From positions 1 to 32,084 of the forward strand of contig CAYPTS010000015.1 of NCBI GenBank assembly GCA_964413825.1: a stretch of 32,084 bases of DNA, read 5' to 3'. The position numbers and the translations under genes are program-made. This document shows positions 1 to 8,175 of this stretch, piece by piece; the first letter of the stretch is position 1, and every line of letters starts with the position of its first letter. Source of the DNA: JAFGKM01 sp964413825. Lineage in GTDB: Bacteria; Ratteibacteria; UBA8468; B48-G9; JAFGKM01. The notes below the pieces were generated by a model that was not told where the DNA came from, searched no databases, and was given only the letters and a program-made list of their open reading frames with translations.

Positions 1-32
1 GTCGCAAAAAACGCTCCCTCGCAATGACAACA
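1..32 (-). repeat. Dispersed TCATTGCGAG-type repeat, partial copy A
   Basis: On the minus strand this reads TTGTCATTGCGAGGGAGCG and runs off the window's left edge. The core GTCATTGCGAG is shared with copy B on the other side of coaB, in the same orientation. Similar short palindromic repeats are common between genes in many environmental bacteria (recalled, not searched). It does not look like a typical terminator. The function is unknown. Confidence 0.6.
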
Positions 33-73
33 GGGGAGTTTTTCAGAGATCTCTTTTCGGTATTGCGGAGAGG

Positions 74-694
74 TCAGAGTTCAGAAAGGAGAGCGGCAAG
101 TTTGCGGGCAATCTGTTGTTTCGCCGCTCTGTTGAAATTTTCTATTTTGCCGTCTTTGTGAATAAAAATCACGCGCGACGTTTTCTTTCTCTCTCCGAAG
201 AAGTCAGGGGTATCGGCGATTATCAGGTCGAGTTTTTTTTCTTTCAGTTTCTTTTCTGCGTTTTTGAGAATATCCGAGGTCTCGAGGGCGAAACCTATCA
301 TCTTTTGATTTTTCTTTTTAATTTTGCCTGCTTCTTTGAGGATATCGGGATTTGGAACAAGTTTCAGATTCCATGATTTTTTACATTTTATCTTGCCGGA
401 AACCATTACGGCAGGTTTCCAGTCGCTCACTGCGGCGCACATGATAAGGATGTCTGTGCCGGGGAAATTCTTCAGAATCTCTCTTTTCATCTCCGCGGCA
501 CTTATGACAGGTATGAATTTTGCTTTCGAAGGCGGCTTCAGATTGGTGGGACCGCTGACTATCGTAACCGCATATCCTTTTCTGATGCATTCTTCGGCGA
601 TAAGGTAACCCATCTTCCCTGTGGACGGGTTGCTGATGAACCTGACAGGGTCGAGATATTCGCGAGTTGGACCTGTTCCAATTAGGATTTTCAT
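74..694 (-). CDS. coaB: Phosphopantothenoylcysteine synthetase, stand-alone CoaB
   Basis: Joins 4'-phosphopantothenate to cysteine using a nucleotide triphosphate, in cytosolic coenzyme A synthesis. The 206-residue protein matches the C-terminal half of bifunctional CoaBC: residues 7-29 carry the GPTRE...DPVRFISN.STGKMG signature, residues 87-93 AAVSDWK, residues 115-119 PNPDI and residues 134-139 GFALET. The CoaC decarboxylase half is absent; upstream there are only 73 bases, holding a dispersed repeat, before prfB ends. CoaC must be encoded elsewhere, or this is the remnant of a split CoaBC. A GAG-containing site lies about 7 bases before the ATG. It is the last gene of a long unit that starts with coaX, so two CoA steps bracket the unit. 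The family call is secure; the split state is seen directly. Confidence 0.93.
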   Translation of the reverse strand: MKILIGTGPTREYLDPVRFISNPSTGKMGYLIAEECIRKGYAVTIVSGPTNLKPPSKAKFIPVISAAEMKREILKNFPGTDILIMCAAVSDWKPAVMVSGKIKCKKSWNLKLVPNPDILKEAGKIKKKNQKMIGFALETSDILKNAEKKLKEKKLDLIIADTPDFFGERKKTSRVIFIHKDGKIENFNRAAKQQIARKLAALLSEL

Positions 695-713
695 ATTTAT
701 CTCGAACTCCCTT

Positions 714-750
714 GTTACGAGATTGCTTCGCTATCGCTCGCAATGACAAT
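714..750 (-). repeat. Dispersed TCATTGCGAG-type repeat, copy B
   Basis: On the minus strand it starts ATTGTCATTGCGAGCGATAG and ends GCGAAGCAATCTCGTAA. TTGC and GCAA at the two sides of the core give a short imperfect palindrome. It fills most of the gap between prfB and coaB and has the same orientation as copy A, so coaB is bracketed by direct copies. No coding or promoter role is visible. Confidence 0.7.
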
Positions 751-767
751 CATTGAAAAATTCATGA

Positions 768-1874
768 TTAGTTTTTGGCGAGCCATTCAAGTTCCGCTTC
801 AATAAAACCGTCTATATCGCCGTCCATGACTGCTTCAACGTTACCAACCTCATGACCCGTTCTGTGGTCTTTGACCATGGTATAGGGGCAGAAGACGTAC
901 GACCTTATCTGACTGCCCCACTCTATTTTCTTCTGTGTTCCCCGTCGCTCCGCTTCCGCCTTTTCCCTCTCTTCCAGTTCTTTCTGGTACAGACGGCTTT
1001 TGAGAAGCTTCATCGCAAGTTCCCTGTTCTTAAACTGCGTCCTTTCTGTCTGGCATTGTACGACTATTCCGGTAGGCAGGTGCTTGAGCCGTACGGCGGT
1101 AGAGACCTTGTTTACGTTCTGCCCCCCGGCTCCGCCCGACCTGTAGGTATCCATCTCCAGGTCGTCTTCCTTTATCTCGATGTTTATGTCCGTAGACACT
1201 TCGGGTATCACGCTTACAGCGGCAAAACTCGTGTGCCTGCGCTTATTTGAATCAAACGGCGATATTCTTACCAGCCGGTGCACTCCGTTTTCGCCTTTAA
1301 GATGCCCGTATGCATACTGCCCCGACACGATAGCTGTTACCCTCTTTATGCCCGCTTCTTCACCGGGAAGAAAGTCGACTACGTTTACCCCGAAGCCCTT
1401 CCCTGCCGCCCACTTGCTGTAAAGGCGCCACAGCATGCTTGCCCAGTCGCATGCCTCGGTTCCTCCGGCTCCCGCGTGCAGTTCGACAATTGCGTTCTTG
1501 GTGTCTTCTTCTGCTGACCACATGAGCTTCATCCTGACCTGCGCAATGGCCTTTTCGATTTCATCAATGAGTTTTGCGCCTTCTTTCTCCATATCGGCAT
1601 CGTCTTCCTGCGACAAGAGTTCTATCACCGTATTCAGGTTTTCAAATTTTTCGGCTATCCCGTCAATGCCGGAAATTTTTTCGTTCAGGGAGTTCCACCT
1701 GTCCATTTTTTCCCTGTCTTCGCGGACATTCCAGAACCCTTTCTTTTCACGCTCCGTTTCAAGAACGGAAAACTCGGAACGCTTTGCCTCTATGCCGAAA
1801 TTCCTTTTCATATCCTCCAACTGTTCCTGCAGTTCCGAGGATTTATCTCTCATCTGGATTATTTCAGTTCTCAC
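768..1874 (-). CDS. prfB: Peptide chain release factor 2
   Basis: Reads UAA and UGA stop codons and triggers peptide release on the ribosome. The RF2-specific SPF tripeptide is at residues 205-207 and the GGQ catalytic motif at 250-252. The length, 368 residues, is normal for RF2. I choose the GTG start at 1874 because AAGGAG lies seven bases upstream and the protein then starts where RF2 proteins do. An in-frame ATG at 1901 would add nine residues encoded by a repeat. The start overlaps the end of obgE by 11 bases. Many prfB genes need a programmed +1 frameshift at an in-frame UGA near codon 25; here the frame runs uninterrupted through the equivalent point (near KRNFG, residues 23-27), so that autoregulation is absent. 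Confidence 0.95.
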   Translation of the reverse strand: MRTEIIQMRDKSSELQEQLEDMKRNFGIEAKRSEFSVLETEREKKGFWNVREDREKMDRWNSLNEKISGIDGIAEKFENLNTVIELLSQEDDADMEKEGAKLIDEIEKAIAQVRMKLMWSAEEDTKNAIVELHAGAGGTEACDWASMLWRLYSKWAAGKGFGVNVVDFLPGEEAGIKRVTAIVSGQYAYGHLKGENGVHRLVRISPFDSNKRRHTSFAAVSVIPEVSTDINIEIKEDDLEMDTYRSGGAGGQNVNKVSTAVRLKHLPTGIVVQCQTERTQFKNRELAMKLLKSRLYQKELEEREKAEAERRGTQKKIEWGSQIRSYVFCPYTMVKDHRTGHEVGNVEAVMDGDIDGFIEAELEWLAKN

Positions 1875-2958
1875 CTGGATTCTCCTTGGTATCACCCCCA
1901 CCGTACCCAGTTTTCAACTGCGTACCCTCCTCCCCCGTCAAGGGGGAGGAAACAGGTGCGTCAGATACCATTTCTTGATGGATTTTTCTCCATATGAGTT
2001 CCACAAGCGGCTTGATGCCTTCGCCTGTCAGCGCAGATATAAAGCATACCTCCTTAAATTCTTTTTTAAAAATCTCAACGTTTTTCTGCGCCTCGGGAAC
2101 ATCTATCTTGTTGCCCGCCACAATCTCCGGTTTCTCATGCAGGCCTTTGCCGTATTTTTCCAGTTCTGCGCGTATTCCGCGATAACGGTCAAAAGCACCG
2201 GGAAGCGACATATCCACAAGGTGAACCAGTATTTTGGTGCGTTCTACGTGTTTGAGAAAGCGGTATCCCAGCCCCCTGCCTTCCGATGCGTCTTCTATAA
2301 TTCCAGGTATATCGGCGATGACAAAACTTCTTCCTTCTCCAAGATTAACCACCCCGAGCGAAGGAACAAGTGTGGTAAACGGATAGTCCGCAATCTTCGG
2401 CCTTGCCGCGGAAACTCTCGATATAAAGGTAGACTTGCCGCTGTTGGGAAATCCCACAATACCGGCATCGGCGAGAAGTTTCAATTCAAGCTTTATGAAA
2501 CGCTCTTCCCCCTTCGTACCTTTGGTTGCGGTTCTCGGCGCCTGATTAGTGGAAGACTTGAAATGGATATTCCCCTTGCCGCCTTTCCCGCCTTTTGCCG
2601 CGATGAAACTCGCCCCTTCTTCCGCAAGGTCTGCAAGGAGAATCTCTTCATTGTCTTTTATTTCCTTGACGACTGTACCTACAGGAAGAGGAATCAGCTG
2701 GTCTTCGCCGGAACTGCCTTCCCTGTTGCTGCCTTTGCCGTGTTCGCCGTTTTCGGCGTTGAAATGCTGTCTGTAATGGAAATCTATAAGGGTGCGCACG
2801 TCTTTCTTTGCGAAGAAAATAACGTCCGCTCCGTTTCCGCCGTCCCCGCCGGAAGGGCCGCCTTTCGGAACGAATTTTTCCCTTCTGAAGGCAACACAGC
2901 CGTCGCCTCCGTCCCCTGCTTTGACCCAGATTTTTGCTTCGTCTATAAATTTTATCAT
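1864..2958 (-). CDS. obgE: Obg family GTPase
   Basis: An essential GTPase acting in 50S ribosome assembly and stress control. Residues 1-158 form the glycine-rich Obg fold. The G domain follows with P-loop GFPNSGKST (169-177), DIPG (216-219), NKID (283-286) and the SAL motif (308-310). The start is set at 2958 because homology begins with MIKFIDEAKIWVKAG; a longer frame from 3027 would only translate a repeat. A GGAGG lies about 15 bases upstream, inside or next to that repeat. The G domain ends near residue 329, and the last ~35 residues (SSPLTGEEGTQLKTG and onward) are encoded by another repeat copy and are probably unstructured. No OCT domain is present. It overlaps prfB by 11 bases. Confidence 0.95.
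   Translation of the reverse strand: MIKFIDEAKIWVKAGDGGDGCVAFRREKFVPKGGPSGGDGGNGADVIFFAKKDVRTLIDFHYRQHFNAENGEHGKGSNREGSSGEDQLIPLPVGTVVKEIKDNEEILLADLAEEGASFIAAKGGKGGKGNIHFKSSTNQAPRTATKGTKGEERFIKLELKLLADAGIVGFPNSGKSTFISRVSAARPKIADYPFTTLVPSLGVVNLGEGRSFVIADIPGIIEDASEGRGLGYRFLKHVERTKILVHLVDMSLPGAFDRYRGIRAELEKYGKGLHEKPEIVAGNKIDVPEAQKNVEIFKKEFKEVCFISALTGEGIKPLVELIWRKIHQEMVSDAPVSSPLTGEEGTQLKTGYGGGDTKENPGEN
1893..1955 (-). repeat. G-rich hairpin repeat, copy 1 (before prfB)
   Basis: Perfect inverted arms at 1929-1936 and 1942-1949 (CCTCCCCC and GGGGGAGG) enclose a five-base loop. On the minus strand a G-rich tail, GGTGGGGGTGA, follows about 35 bases later and leads into the prfB ribosome binding site. 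The whole copy lies inside the 3' end of obgE and is translated as its C-terminal extension. Confidence 0.8.
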
Positions 2959-2980
2959 AGTCAGTAGTTTTATCTCCTCC

Positions 2981-4297
2981 TCACCTATTTCCTCTCCCCC
3001 CAGGGGAGAGGGACAAGCCGGCGGCATTCAGTAAGGATTTGCTTCGTAATTTCCTGTGGTACGAAACGGCAAAACGGTGAGATTCATTCCTTACCGCCTG
3101 CAAAAGATGCAGTTCCGGCGAATCCGGTCTCAACCTGATATATTCTTTTCTTCCGGACAGGTATATGTCCTCGTTTTTTTTTGCAAGCGATATTACCGGT
3201 ACGTCCACGTTTAATTTTTTCAGCGCCCTCGCCGCCGCATTCAACTGCCCTTTCCCGCCGTCTACAAGTATAAGGTCGGGAATATCCTCTTCTTTTTCCT
3301 TTTCAGGGTCAAACCGCCTTGTCAGAACTTCTTCCAACATCCGGCAGTCATCTATTCCGCCGGTATATTTTATCCTGTACCTCCTGTAATTTTCACTATC
3401 CTTAACTCCGCCCTTGAAAGACACCCTGCTCGCCGTGGAATGTTCGCCCGAAATATTTGAAACGTCGTATCCCTCTATATGATAGGGCGCCCGGTCGAGA
3501 GACAAAATCTTTTTCATGTTTTCAAGAACGTTGCTTTCTCCGTAAGACAAAAGAGAACGTTCGTCCCTCAGCGGAAACCGTTTCGCTATGGCTTCAAGCA
3601 TGAAAATGCGGTTTTTTATCTCCTGCGCTTTTTCAAACCGGAGATTCTTGATTTCCGCGGAAATCTGCCTCTCAAGTTCTTTCTTGAATTTCGAGTAGTC
3701 TCCTTTCCAGAAAGAGACCATTCCCTTCACGATATTCCGATACTCTCCCTCGGTTATCCTGCCTTCGCACGGACCGGAACACCTTTTTATGTGATACTGG
3801 GTGCAGAGCCGCACTTTGCGTTTTTCAAGGTCGTACCTGCAGTCCCTCAAAGGATAATAACGCCTGATAAACTTTACCACTCTTCTCAACAGGTCAACAT
3901 CGGTAAACGGCCCGAAATAAGCGGAACTGCCGTCCTTTTCCTCCCTGACAACCCGTATCGAAGGGAACCTTTCGCCGCTTATTTTCACCAGCGGGTAACT
4001 CTTGTCATCCTTCAGGTTCGTATTGTACCTGGGCTGATATTTTTTTATCAGCCGGTTTTCAAGTATAAGGGCTTCCGCCTCGGAGGCGACCGGGATGCAA
4101 TCAAAATCCGCAATATTTGCCGACAGGACAAGATTCTTGGTGTTGCCGCCGACTTCCTGAAAGTATGAGGCGATTCTCCTTTTCAGCGATACCGCCTTGC
4201 CTACGTATATCACCGCCCCGGCGGTGTTCTTCATAAGATAGACACCGGGAATGCCCGGAGTTTCAGCCAGTTTCTTTTTTATCTTTCTGTTCGGCAT
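2981..4297 (-). CDS. uvrC: UvrC-type excinuclease subunit, short form lacking the C-terminal HhH region
   Basis: Makes the two incisions in nucleotide excision repair with UvrA and UvrB. Seen in order: a GIY-YIG nuclease (GVY at 18-20, YVG at 31-33, Glu80), four Fe-S cysteines (153, 165, 173, 177), a UVR helix pair (~201-236), and an RNase H-like 5' nuclease with Asp278, Asp316/317, Asp346 and His407. At 438 residues it is much shorter than the usual ~600. The linker between UVR and the RNase H-like domain is only ~40 residues. The protein stops just after HRKLRSK, where others continue into tandem helix-hairpin-helix motifs; the last ~14 residues come from a repeat. Both nuclease sites look intact, so it may still work with altered DNA binding. 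It overlaps the DUF1844 gene by 35 bases. Confidence 0.9.
   Translation of the reverse strand: MPNRKIKKKLAETPGIPGVYLMKNTAGAVIYVGKAVSLKRRIASYFQEVGGNTKNLVLSANIADFDCIPVASEAEALILENRLIKKYQPRYNTNLKDDKSYPLVKISGERFPSIRVVREEKDGSSAYFGPFTDVDLLRRVVKFIRRYYPLRDCRYDLEKRKVRLCTQYHIKRCSGPCEGRITEGEYRNIVKGMVSFWKGDYSKFKKELERQISAEIKNLRFEKAQEIKNRIFMLEAIAKRFPLRDERSLLSYGESNVLENMKKILSLDRAPYHIEGYDVSNISGEHSTASRVSFKGGVKDSENYRRYRIKYTGGIDDCRMLEEVLTRRFDPEKEKEEDIPDLILVDGGKGQLNAAARALKKLNVDVPVISLAKKNEDIYLSGRKEYIRLRPDSPELHLLQAVRNESHRFAVSYHRKLRSKSLLNAAGLSLSPGGRGNR
2985..3027 (-). repeat. G-rich hairpin repeat, copy 2 (before obgE)
   Basis: Arms CCTCTCCCC (2991-2999) and GGGGAGAGG (3003-3011) form a hairpin. On the minus strand it is followed by GGTGAGGAGGAG, the only Shine-Dalgarno-like sequence before obgE. 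The copy forms the 3' end of the uvrC reading frame. Confidence 0.75.
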
Positions 4298-4586
4298 CTT
4301 CTGGCCTGCCTTCTTCTTTTTTTTCTTCCACTGCAGGCGGCTTTTTCATTTCGTCGACATAGTTCAACTGAAGCTCGGCAATGGTGCCGTTCAGGAATTT
4401 CTCCTCATCAGGCGTCAGGTTGCCTTTAGTTTTCTCCTTGAGCATTTCCATTATCCCGATAATCTGCTTGCATAGGTCAAGGTTTCTTTCCACCTTGCCG
4501 TTCACGGGATTGGGCACCTTGCCCATTGCCTGCCATCCCCATCCGGTAAAAAAAGTAACCACAAAATTAAAAAGTTCGTCAGCCAT
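4263..4586 (-). CDS. DUF1844 family protein
   Basis: A 107-residue protein matching DUF1844. The conserved part covers residues 5-80: an aromatic N-terminus, KVPNPVNGK, then QIIGIMEMLKEKTKGNLTPD and a helix ending in LQLNYVDEMKK. The tail from ~81 is a charged low-complexity stretch. The family has no established biochemical role; it is widespread in candidate phyla and deltaproteobacteria-like groups. GGGAGG nine bases upstream supports the start. It overlaps uvrC by 35 bases, so the two are probably translated together. Confidence 0.85.
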   Translation of the reverse strand: MADELFNFVVTFFTGWGWQAMGKVPNPVNGKVERNLDLCKQIIGIMEMLKEKTKGNLTPDEEKFLNGTIAELQLNYVDEMKKPPAVEEKKEEGRPEDAEQKDKKETG

Positions 4587-4610
4587 TTTTATATCCTCCC
4601 TGTTATTTGT

Positions 4611-5219
4611 TTACGTACCGGCGAGAAAACCCACGATTGCATAGACTGCCGGAATCATCAGACTGAACCCGCCGAGAAGAACAAAAGCCATAACGATAAT
4701 AATTCCGTATCTTTCGAGTTTTTCATACCTGTAGCGGATTTCCCGGGGCAGAAAAACGCTCAATATTCGTGAACCGTCGAGGGGAGGTATGGGAATCAGA
4801 TTGAAGAAGGCAAGGATGAAGTTTATGTAGCCCCCGAGCAGTAAAACCTCCTTCGCAATTCCTGAGGGAAAAACTCTTGACAGGAGTGCGAAGACGGTTC
4901 CAAGTACTATGTTGCTGCCCGGCCCGGCAAGCCCGACGGTAAGCATCCCCCTGTCGTAGTCCCTGAAATTGAACGGGTTGATGGGAACCGGTTTTGCCAT
5001 ACCTATGGCAAACCTTCCGCCGGAAACAAGCAAAAGCATTACCGGCAACAGTATCGTTCCGAACGGGTCTATATGGGGAATGGGGTTAAGCGTGAGCCTG
5101 CCCATCATTTTTGCAGTTTCGTCCCCGTTCATATAAGCCACATACCCGTGGCAGAACTCATGCAGTACCACGGAAAAAAACAGTACAAAAAGAAACAACA
5201 CCCACTGTATAACCTGCAT
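4611..5219 (-). CDS. Site-2-protease-like membrane metalloprotease (M50 family)
   Basis: An intramembrane zinc protease-like protein of 202 residues. The zinc motif HEFCH is at 20-24 in the first membrane helix, and the third ligand motif NLIPIPPLDG at 140-149 ends in the expected LDG. About five hydrophobic segments are visible, with no PDZ or CBS domain, so this is the minimal rhomboid-sized form. The substrate is unknown. The start overlaps the murJ stop as TAATG, indicating translational coupling. The gene between murJ and DUF1844 gives no clear hint of the target. Confidence 0.9.
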   Translation of the reverse strand: MQVIQWVLFLFVLFFSVVLHEFCHGYVAYMNGDETAKMMGRLTLNPIPHIDPFGTILLPVMLLLVSGGRFAIGMAKPVPINPFNFRDYDRGMLTVGLAGPGSNIVLGTVFALLSRVFPSGIAKEVLLLGGYINFILAFFNLIPIPPLDGSRILSVFLPREIRYRYEKLERYGIIIVMAFVLLGGFSLMIPAVYAIVGFLAGT

Positions 5220-6751
5220 TATTTTCCAGTCTCCTTTGCGTGGACGGGTAAAACCTTAAAACATTTCAAACAAAGAAAATAAGCCGCAACCGCTACAATT
5301 ATACCAGCAAACAGAAGCACAGGCAAGGAAAACAGGCTTTCCGCCGCATGTTTCCATGCGTATGCAGCAATTCCCATAAGGAGCGAAGAAATAATCACTT
5401 TTATAAAAAAAGGCGCCTTTTGTTTTAAATCGAGAGGAAAATGCTTCCTGTTGAACAGGATTACAAGCAAAATGAAGTTAATCGTTCCGACAAAAGAGGT
5501 TGAAAGGGCTATTCCGGCGTGCCCGAGAAACTTCATGAAAATAAAGTTCAGCAAAAAATTCACCAGAATGCTGAATACCCCAACCTTCACGGGAGTGGAT
5601 GTGTCCCCGCAGGCATAAAACGCCCGGCTCCATATGGAAATTCCTCCGTAACCTATCAGTCCGAGGGAATAGTATGCCAGAGGAGAAGCTACCATGGAAA
5701 CGGAATCCGCACTGAACATCCCCCTTGCAAACAGGAAAGAAACTATCTCGGTTCTGAAGACAATCAGTCCGAAGGTAAAGGGAACAAGGAGAATGGCAAG
5801 CAGTTGCAGTGAAAATCCGAGGTTTTTAATGAACCCCGCGGTATTTTTCGAAGAAGCGTCTTCGGAGAACCACGGAAGAACGGCGGTAGAAATGGAAATG
5901 GCAAAAACTCCCAGCGGCAGTTGAAAAATCCGGGTGCTGTACCAGAGTCCGGAAACTGCTCCTTCGTAAAGCAGGTTTGCGAGAGTATAGTCTACCAGAA
6001 GATTTATGGGGCCTACGGCTACTCCGATGATTACGGGCGCAAGCAGTATTCCCATTTTTTTAATCACGGGATGAGCAAAGCGAAAATCAAGTTTTACCCT
6101 GTATCCCTTCTTCAGCACGGGTATGAGCGTAAACAAAAACTGTCCCGCACCTCCGATAAGGACTGCGGCACATAAACCGAATATGTTTTCTTCGGGGGAT
6201 GCGCCGAAAAGCGGAAGTAAAACGAACAGCCCCGCAATCCATACCAGGTCGAGAATGACGGGCGACAGCGACGGGATGAAAAAGCTCTTGTAAGCATTAA
6301 GCACTCCCATGTTGAGGGCGGTCAGGGAAATCAGGATGAGATAGGGGAAGGTAAATCTCAGGAGTAACCATACCCGCCACCATTTGGAGGTCTCGTCAAG
6401 TATTCCGGTCAACATGAAACTGGCAAGAAGAACTCCAAGAAAAAGAATGGTGGTAATGACAAGCGAAAGTGTGAAACACCGGTTAAATATCTCCCCGCCT
6501 TCCTTTTTCTTCTCCGGTTCGTCCGAGGCGTAACCGGTAAAAACCGGTATGAAAGCGGCGTTCAGGGCGCCTTCCGCAAGAAGCCCCCTGAAGAAATTCG
6601 GTATCATGAAAGCCAGCAGGAAAGCGTCGTAGACGGACGTGGTACCGAAAAAATTCGCAGTGGAAACTTCTCTCGCAAGCCCAAAAACCCTTGCGATAAC
6701 GGTTCCGAGGGATACAACGGACACCGCCCTTAATATTTTCCCGGAACTCAT
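5219..6751 (-). CDS. murJ: Lipid II flippase MurJ
   Basis: Moves the peptidoglycan precursor lipid II across the inner membrane. The 510-residue protein begins with the family's N-terminus (SVVSLGTVIARVFGLARE). It has the GALNAAFIPVF segment near residue 60 and about 14 hydrophobic helices. It belongs to the MOP superfamily, where MurJ is the best fit; an O-antigen flippase is less likely given these motifs. Its start overlaps lysS as ATGA and its stop overlaps the protease gene as TAATG. Presence of murJ implies a peptidoglycan wall. Confidence 0.93.
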   Translation of the reverse strand: MSSGKILRAVSVVSLGTVIARVFGLAREVSTANFFGTTSVYDAFLLAFMIPNFFRGLLAEGALNAAFIPVFTGYASDEPEKKKEGGEIFNRCFTLSLVITTILFLGVLLASFMLTGILDETSKWWRVWLLLRFTFPYLILISLTALNMGVLNAYKSFFIPSLSPVILDLVWIAGLFVLLPLFGASPEENIFGLCAAVLIGGAGQFLFTLIPVLKKGYRVKLDFRFAHPVIKKMGILLAPVIIGVAVGPINLLVDYTLANLLYEGAVSGLWYSTRIFQLPLGVFAISISTAVLPWFSEDASSKNTAGFIKNLGFSLQLLAILLVPFTFGLIVFRTEIVSFLFARGMFSADSVSMVASPLAYYSLGLIGYGGISIWSRAFYACGDTSTPVKVGVFSILVNFLLNFIFMKFLGHAGIALSTSFVGTINFILLVILFNRKHFPLDLKQKAPFFIKVIISSLLMGIAAYAWKHAAESLFSLPVLLFAGIIVAVAAYFLCLKCFKVLPVHAKETGK

Positions 6752-8175
6752 TTTTTCGGTCTCAAAAGCGGGAAGAAGATTACCTCCCGGATTGAAGCGG
6801 AATTTGTCATAAGCATAACAAGGCGGTCAATGCCTATGCCGAGTCCCCCGGCGGGCGGCATCCCGCATTCGAGGGCGTCGATATAATCTTCGTCGACCGA
6901 CCTGTCCTTGTTTACAGGCAGGTCCTTCACCGATTCCGCAAATCTTCTGTGCTGTTCGACCGGGTCATTCAACTCCGAGTAAGCGTTGGCAACCTCAAAG
7001 CCGCCGATGAAAAGCTCGAATCTTTCCGTCATGTCGGAACGGTCGGCGTAGGACTTGGCAAGAGGCGAAATCTCCGCGGGGTATTCGTATATAAATGTGG
7101 GATTAAGCAGGTGCGGCTGAACCTTCTTTTTAAAGATTTTATCAAGTACTTCGTAAACGTCGTTCCTGTCTTCTTCGGTTATTTCAATGCCGAGTTCTTC
7201 CGCCTTTCCAAACACAGCATCCCTGCTGCGCCAGTTTTCCAGTCCGATGCCCGAAAACACCTCGTTCCAGGTGATTTTCTTCCACGGCAGGGACAGGTCT
7301 ATCTTCTTTCCCTGATACTCCATAGACGGGCCGCCGTTTATTTTTTCCGCCAGCAAAGCGATAAGCGTTTCCGTCAGTTCCATCATCTGCCTGTAATCGC
7401 CGTAGGCGGAGTACAGTTCCAGCATGGTAAACTCCGGGTTATGCAGGGGGGAAATGCCTTCGTTCCTGAAAGAACGGTTGATTTCATAAATTTTTTCAAG
7501 ATTTCCGACAAGGAGACGTTTGAGGTAAAGTTCAGGGGCAATCCGCAGATAAAGGTTCATTTCAAGCGTGTTGTGATAGGTGACAAACGGCTTTGCCTGC
7601 GCTCCGCCGGCAATGGGATGCATCATGGGAGTGTCAACCTCGATAAACCCCCTGCCGTTGAGAAATTCCCTTATGTGCTGGAGAATCCGTGCCCTTTTTG
7701 CAAAAACCTCCCTCGCTTCCGCATTCATAAGGAGGTCGAGATACCGTTTTCTGAACCTTATCTCGACGTCTTTCAATCCGTGCCATTTTTCGGGGAGCGG
7801 GCTTAAAGACTTGGAAAGAATTACGAGATGTTTTATCACAATTGTCAGTTCACCGGTTTTCGTCCTGAAAACGTCTCCTTCGACGCCGATGATATCCCCG
7901 ATGTCAAGGTGCATGAAAACCGCAAGGTCCGTTTCGCTGACTGCGTTTTTCTTGAAATAGAGTTGTATCTTGCCTGTGCCGTCTTTTATGTCGAGGAAAG
8001 ACGAACCGCCATGCTTCCTGACCGCCATAATCCTGCCTGCTGCCCTGACATCCGTTTCACCCTCGGTTATAAGGGCAACGTCTTTCTTGGGGAAAGCCCT
8101 GCCGTAAACGTCTATGCCCGCCTTTTTAAGTTCTTCAAGTTTCTCAATGCGCTGTTCTCTGATTTCATCACTCAT
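6748..8175 (-). CDS. lysS: Lysyl-tRNA synthetase, class II
   Basis: Charges tRNA-Lys. The 475-residue protein has an N-terminal OB-fold anticodon-binding domain (~residues 40-145), then the class II core with motif 2 (FRNEGISPLHNPEFTMLE) and motif 3 (GLGIGIDRLVML) close to the C-terminus. This is the standard bacterial length. AAGGAAG about seven bases before the ATG supports the start. It overlaps the upstream transporter gene by eight bases and murJ by four. Confidence 0.97.
   Translation of the reverse strand: MSDEIREQRIEKLEELKKAGIDVYGRAFPKKDVALITEGETDVRAAGRIMAVRKHGGSSFLDIKDGTGKIQLYFKKNAVSETDLAVFMHLDIGDIIGVEGDVFRTKTGELTIVIKHLVILSKSLSPLPEKWHGLKDVEIRFRKRYLDLLMNAEAREVFAKRARILQHIREFLNGRGFIEVDTPMMHPIAGGAQAKPFVTYHNTLEMNLYLRIAPELYLKRLLVGNLEKIYEINRSFRNEGISPLHNPEFTMLELYSAYGDYRQMMELTETLIALLAEKINGGPSMEYQGKKIDLSLPWKKITWNEVFSGIGLENWRSRDAVFGKAEELGIEITEEDRNDVYEVLDKIFKKKVQPHLLNPTFIYEYPAEISPLAKSYADRSDMTERFELFIGGFEVANAYSELNDPVEQHRRFAESVKDLPVNKDRSVDEDYIDALECGMPPAGGLGIGIDRLVMLMTNSASIREVIFFPLLRPKK

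Noticed and set aside
1780..1874. Programmed frameshift in prfB
   Set aside because: The region equivalent to the E. coli CUU-UGA-C site contains no UGA and the frame is continuous.
1928..1950. Hairpins of the G-rich repeat as rho-independent terminators
   Set aside because: The stems are strong, but no T-run follows on the transcribed strand; a G-rich tail follows instead, and the copies lie between operon genes.
1435..2967. A 510-codon plus-strand open frame
   Set aside because: It is fully antisense to obgE and prfB, whose GTPase, SPF and GGQ motifs are clear. Its translation has no recognisable domain and the length follows from the codon bias of the real genes.
2959..3027. Longer N-terminus for ObgE
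   Set aside because: The extra 23 residues are translated from a hairpin repeat and precede the point where Obg homology starts.
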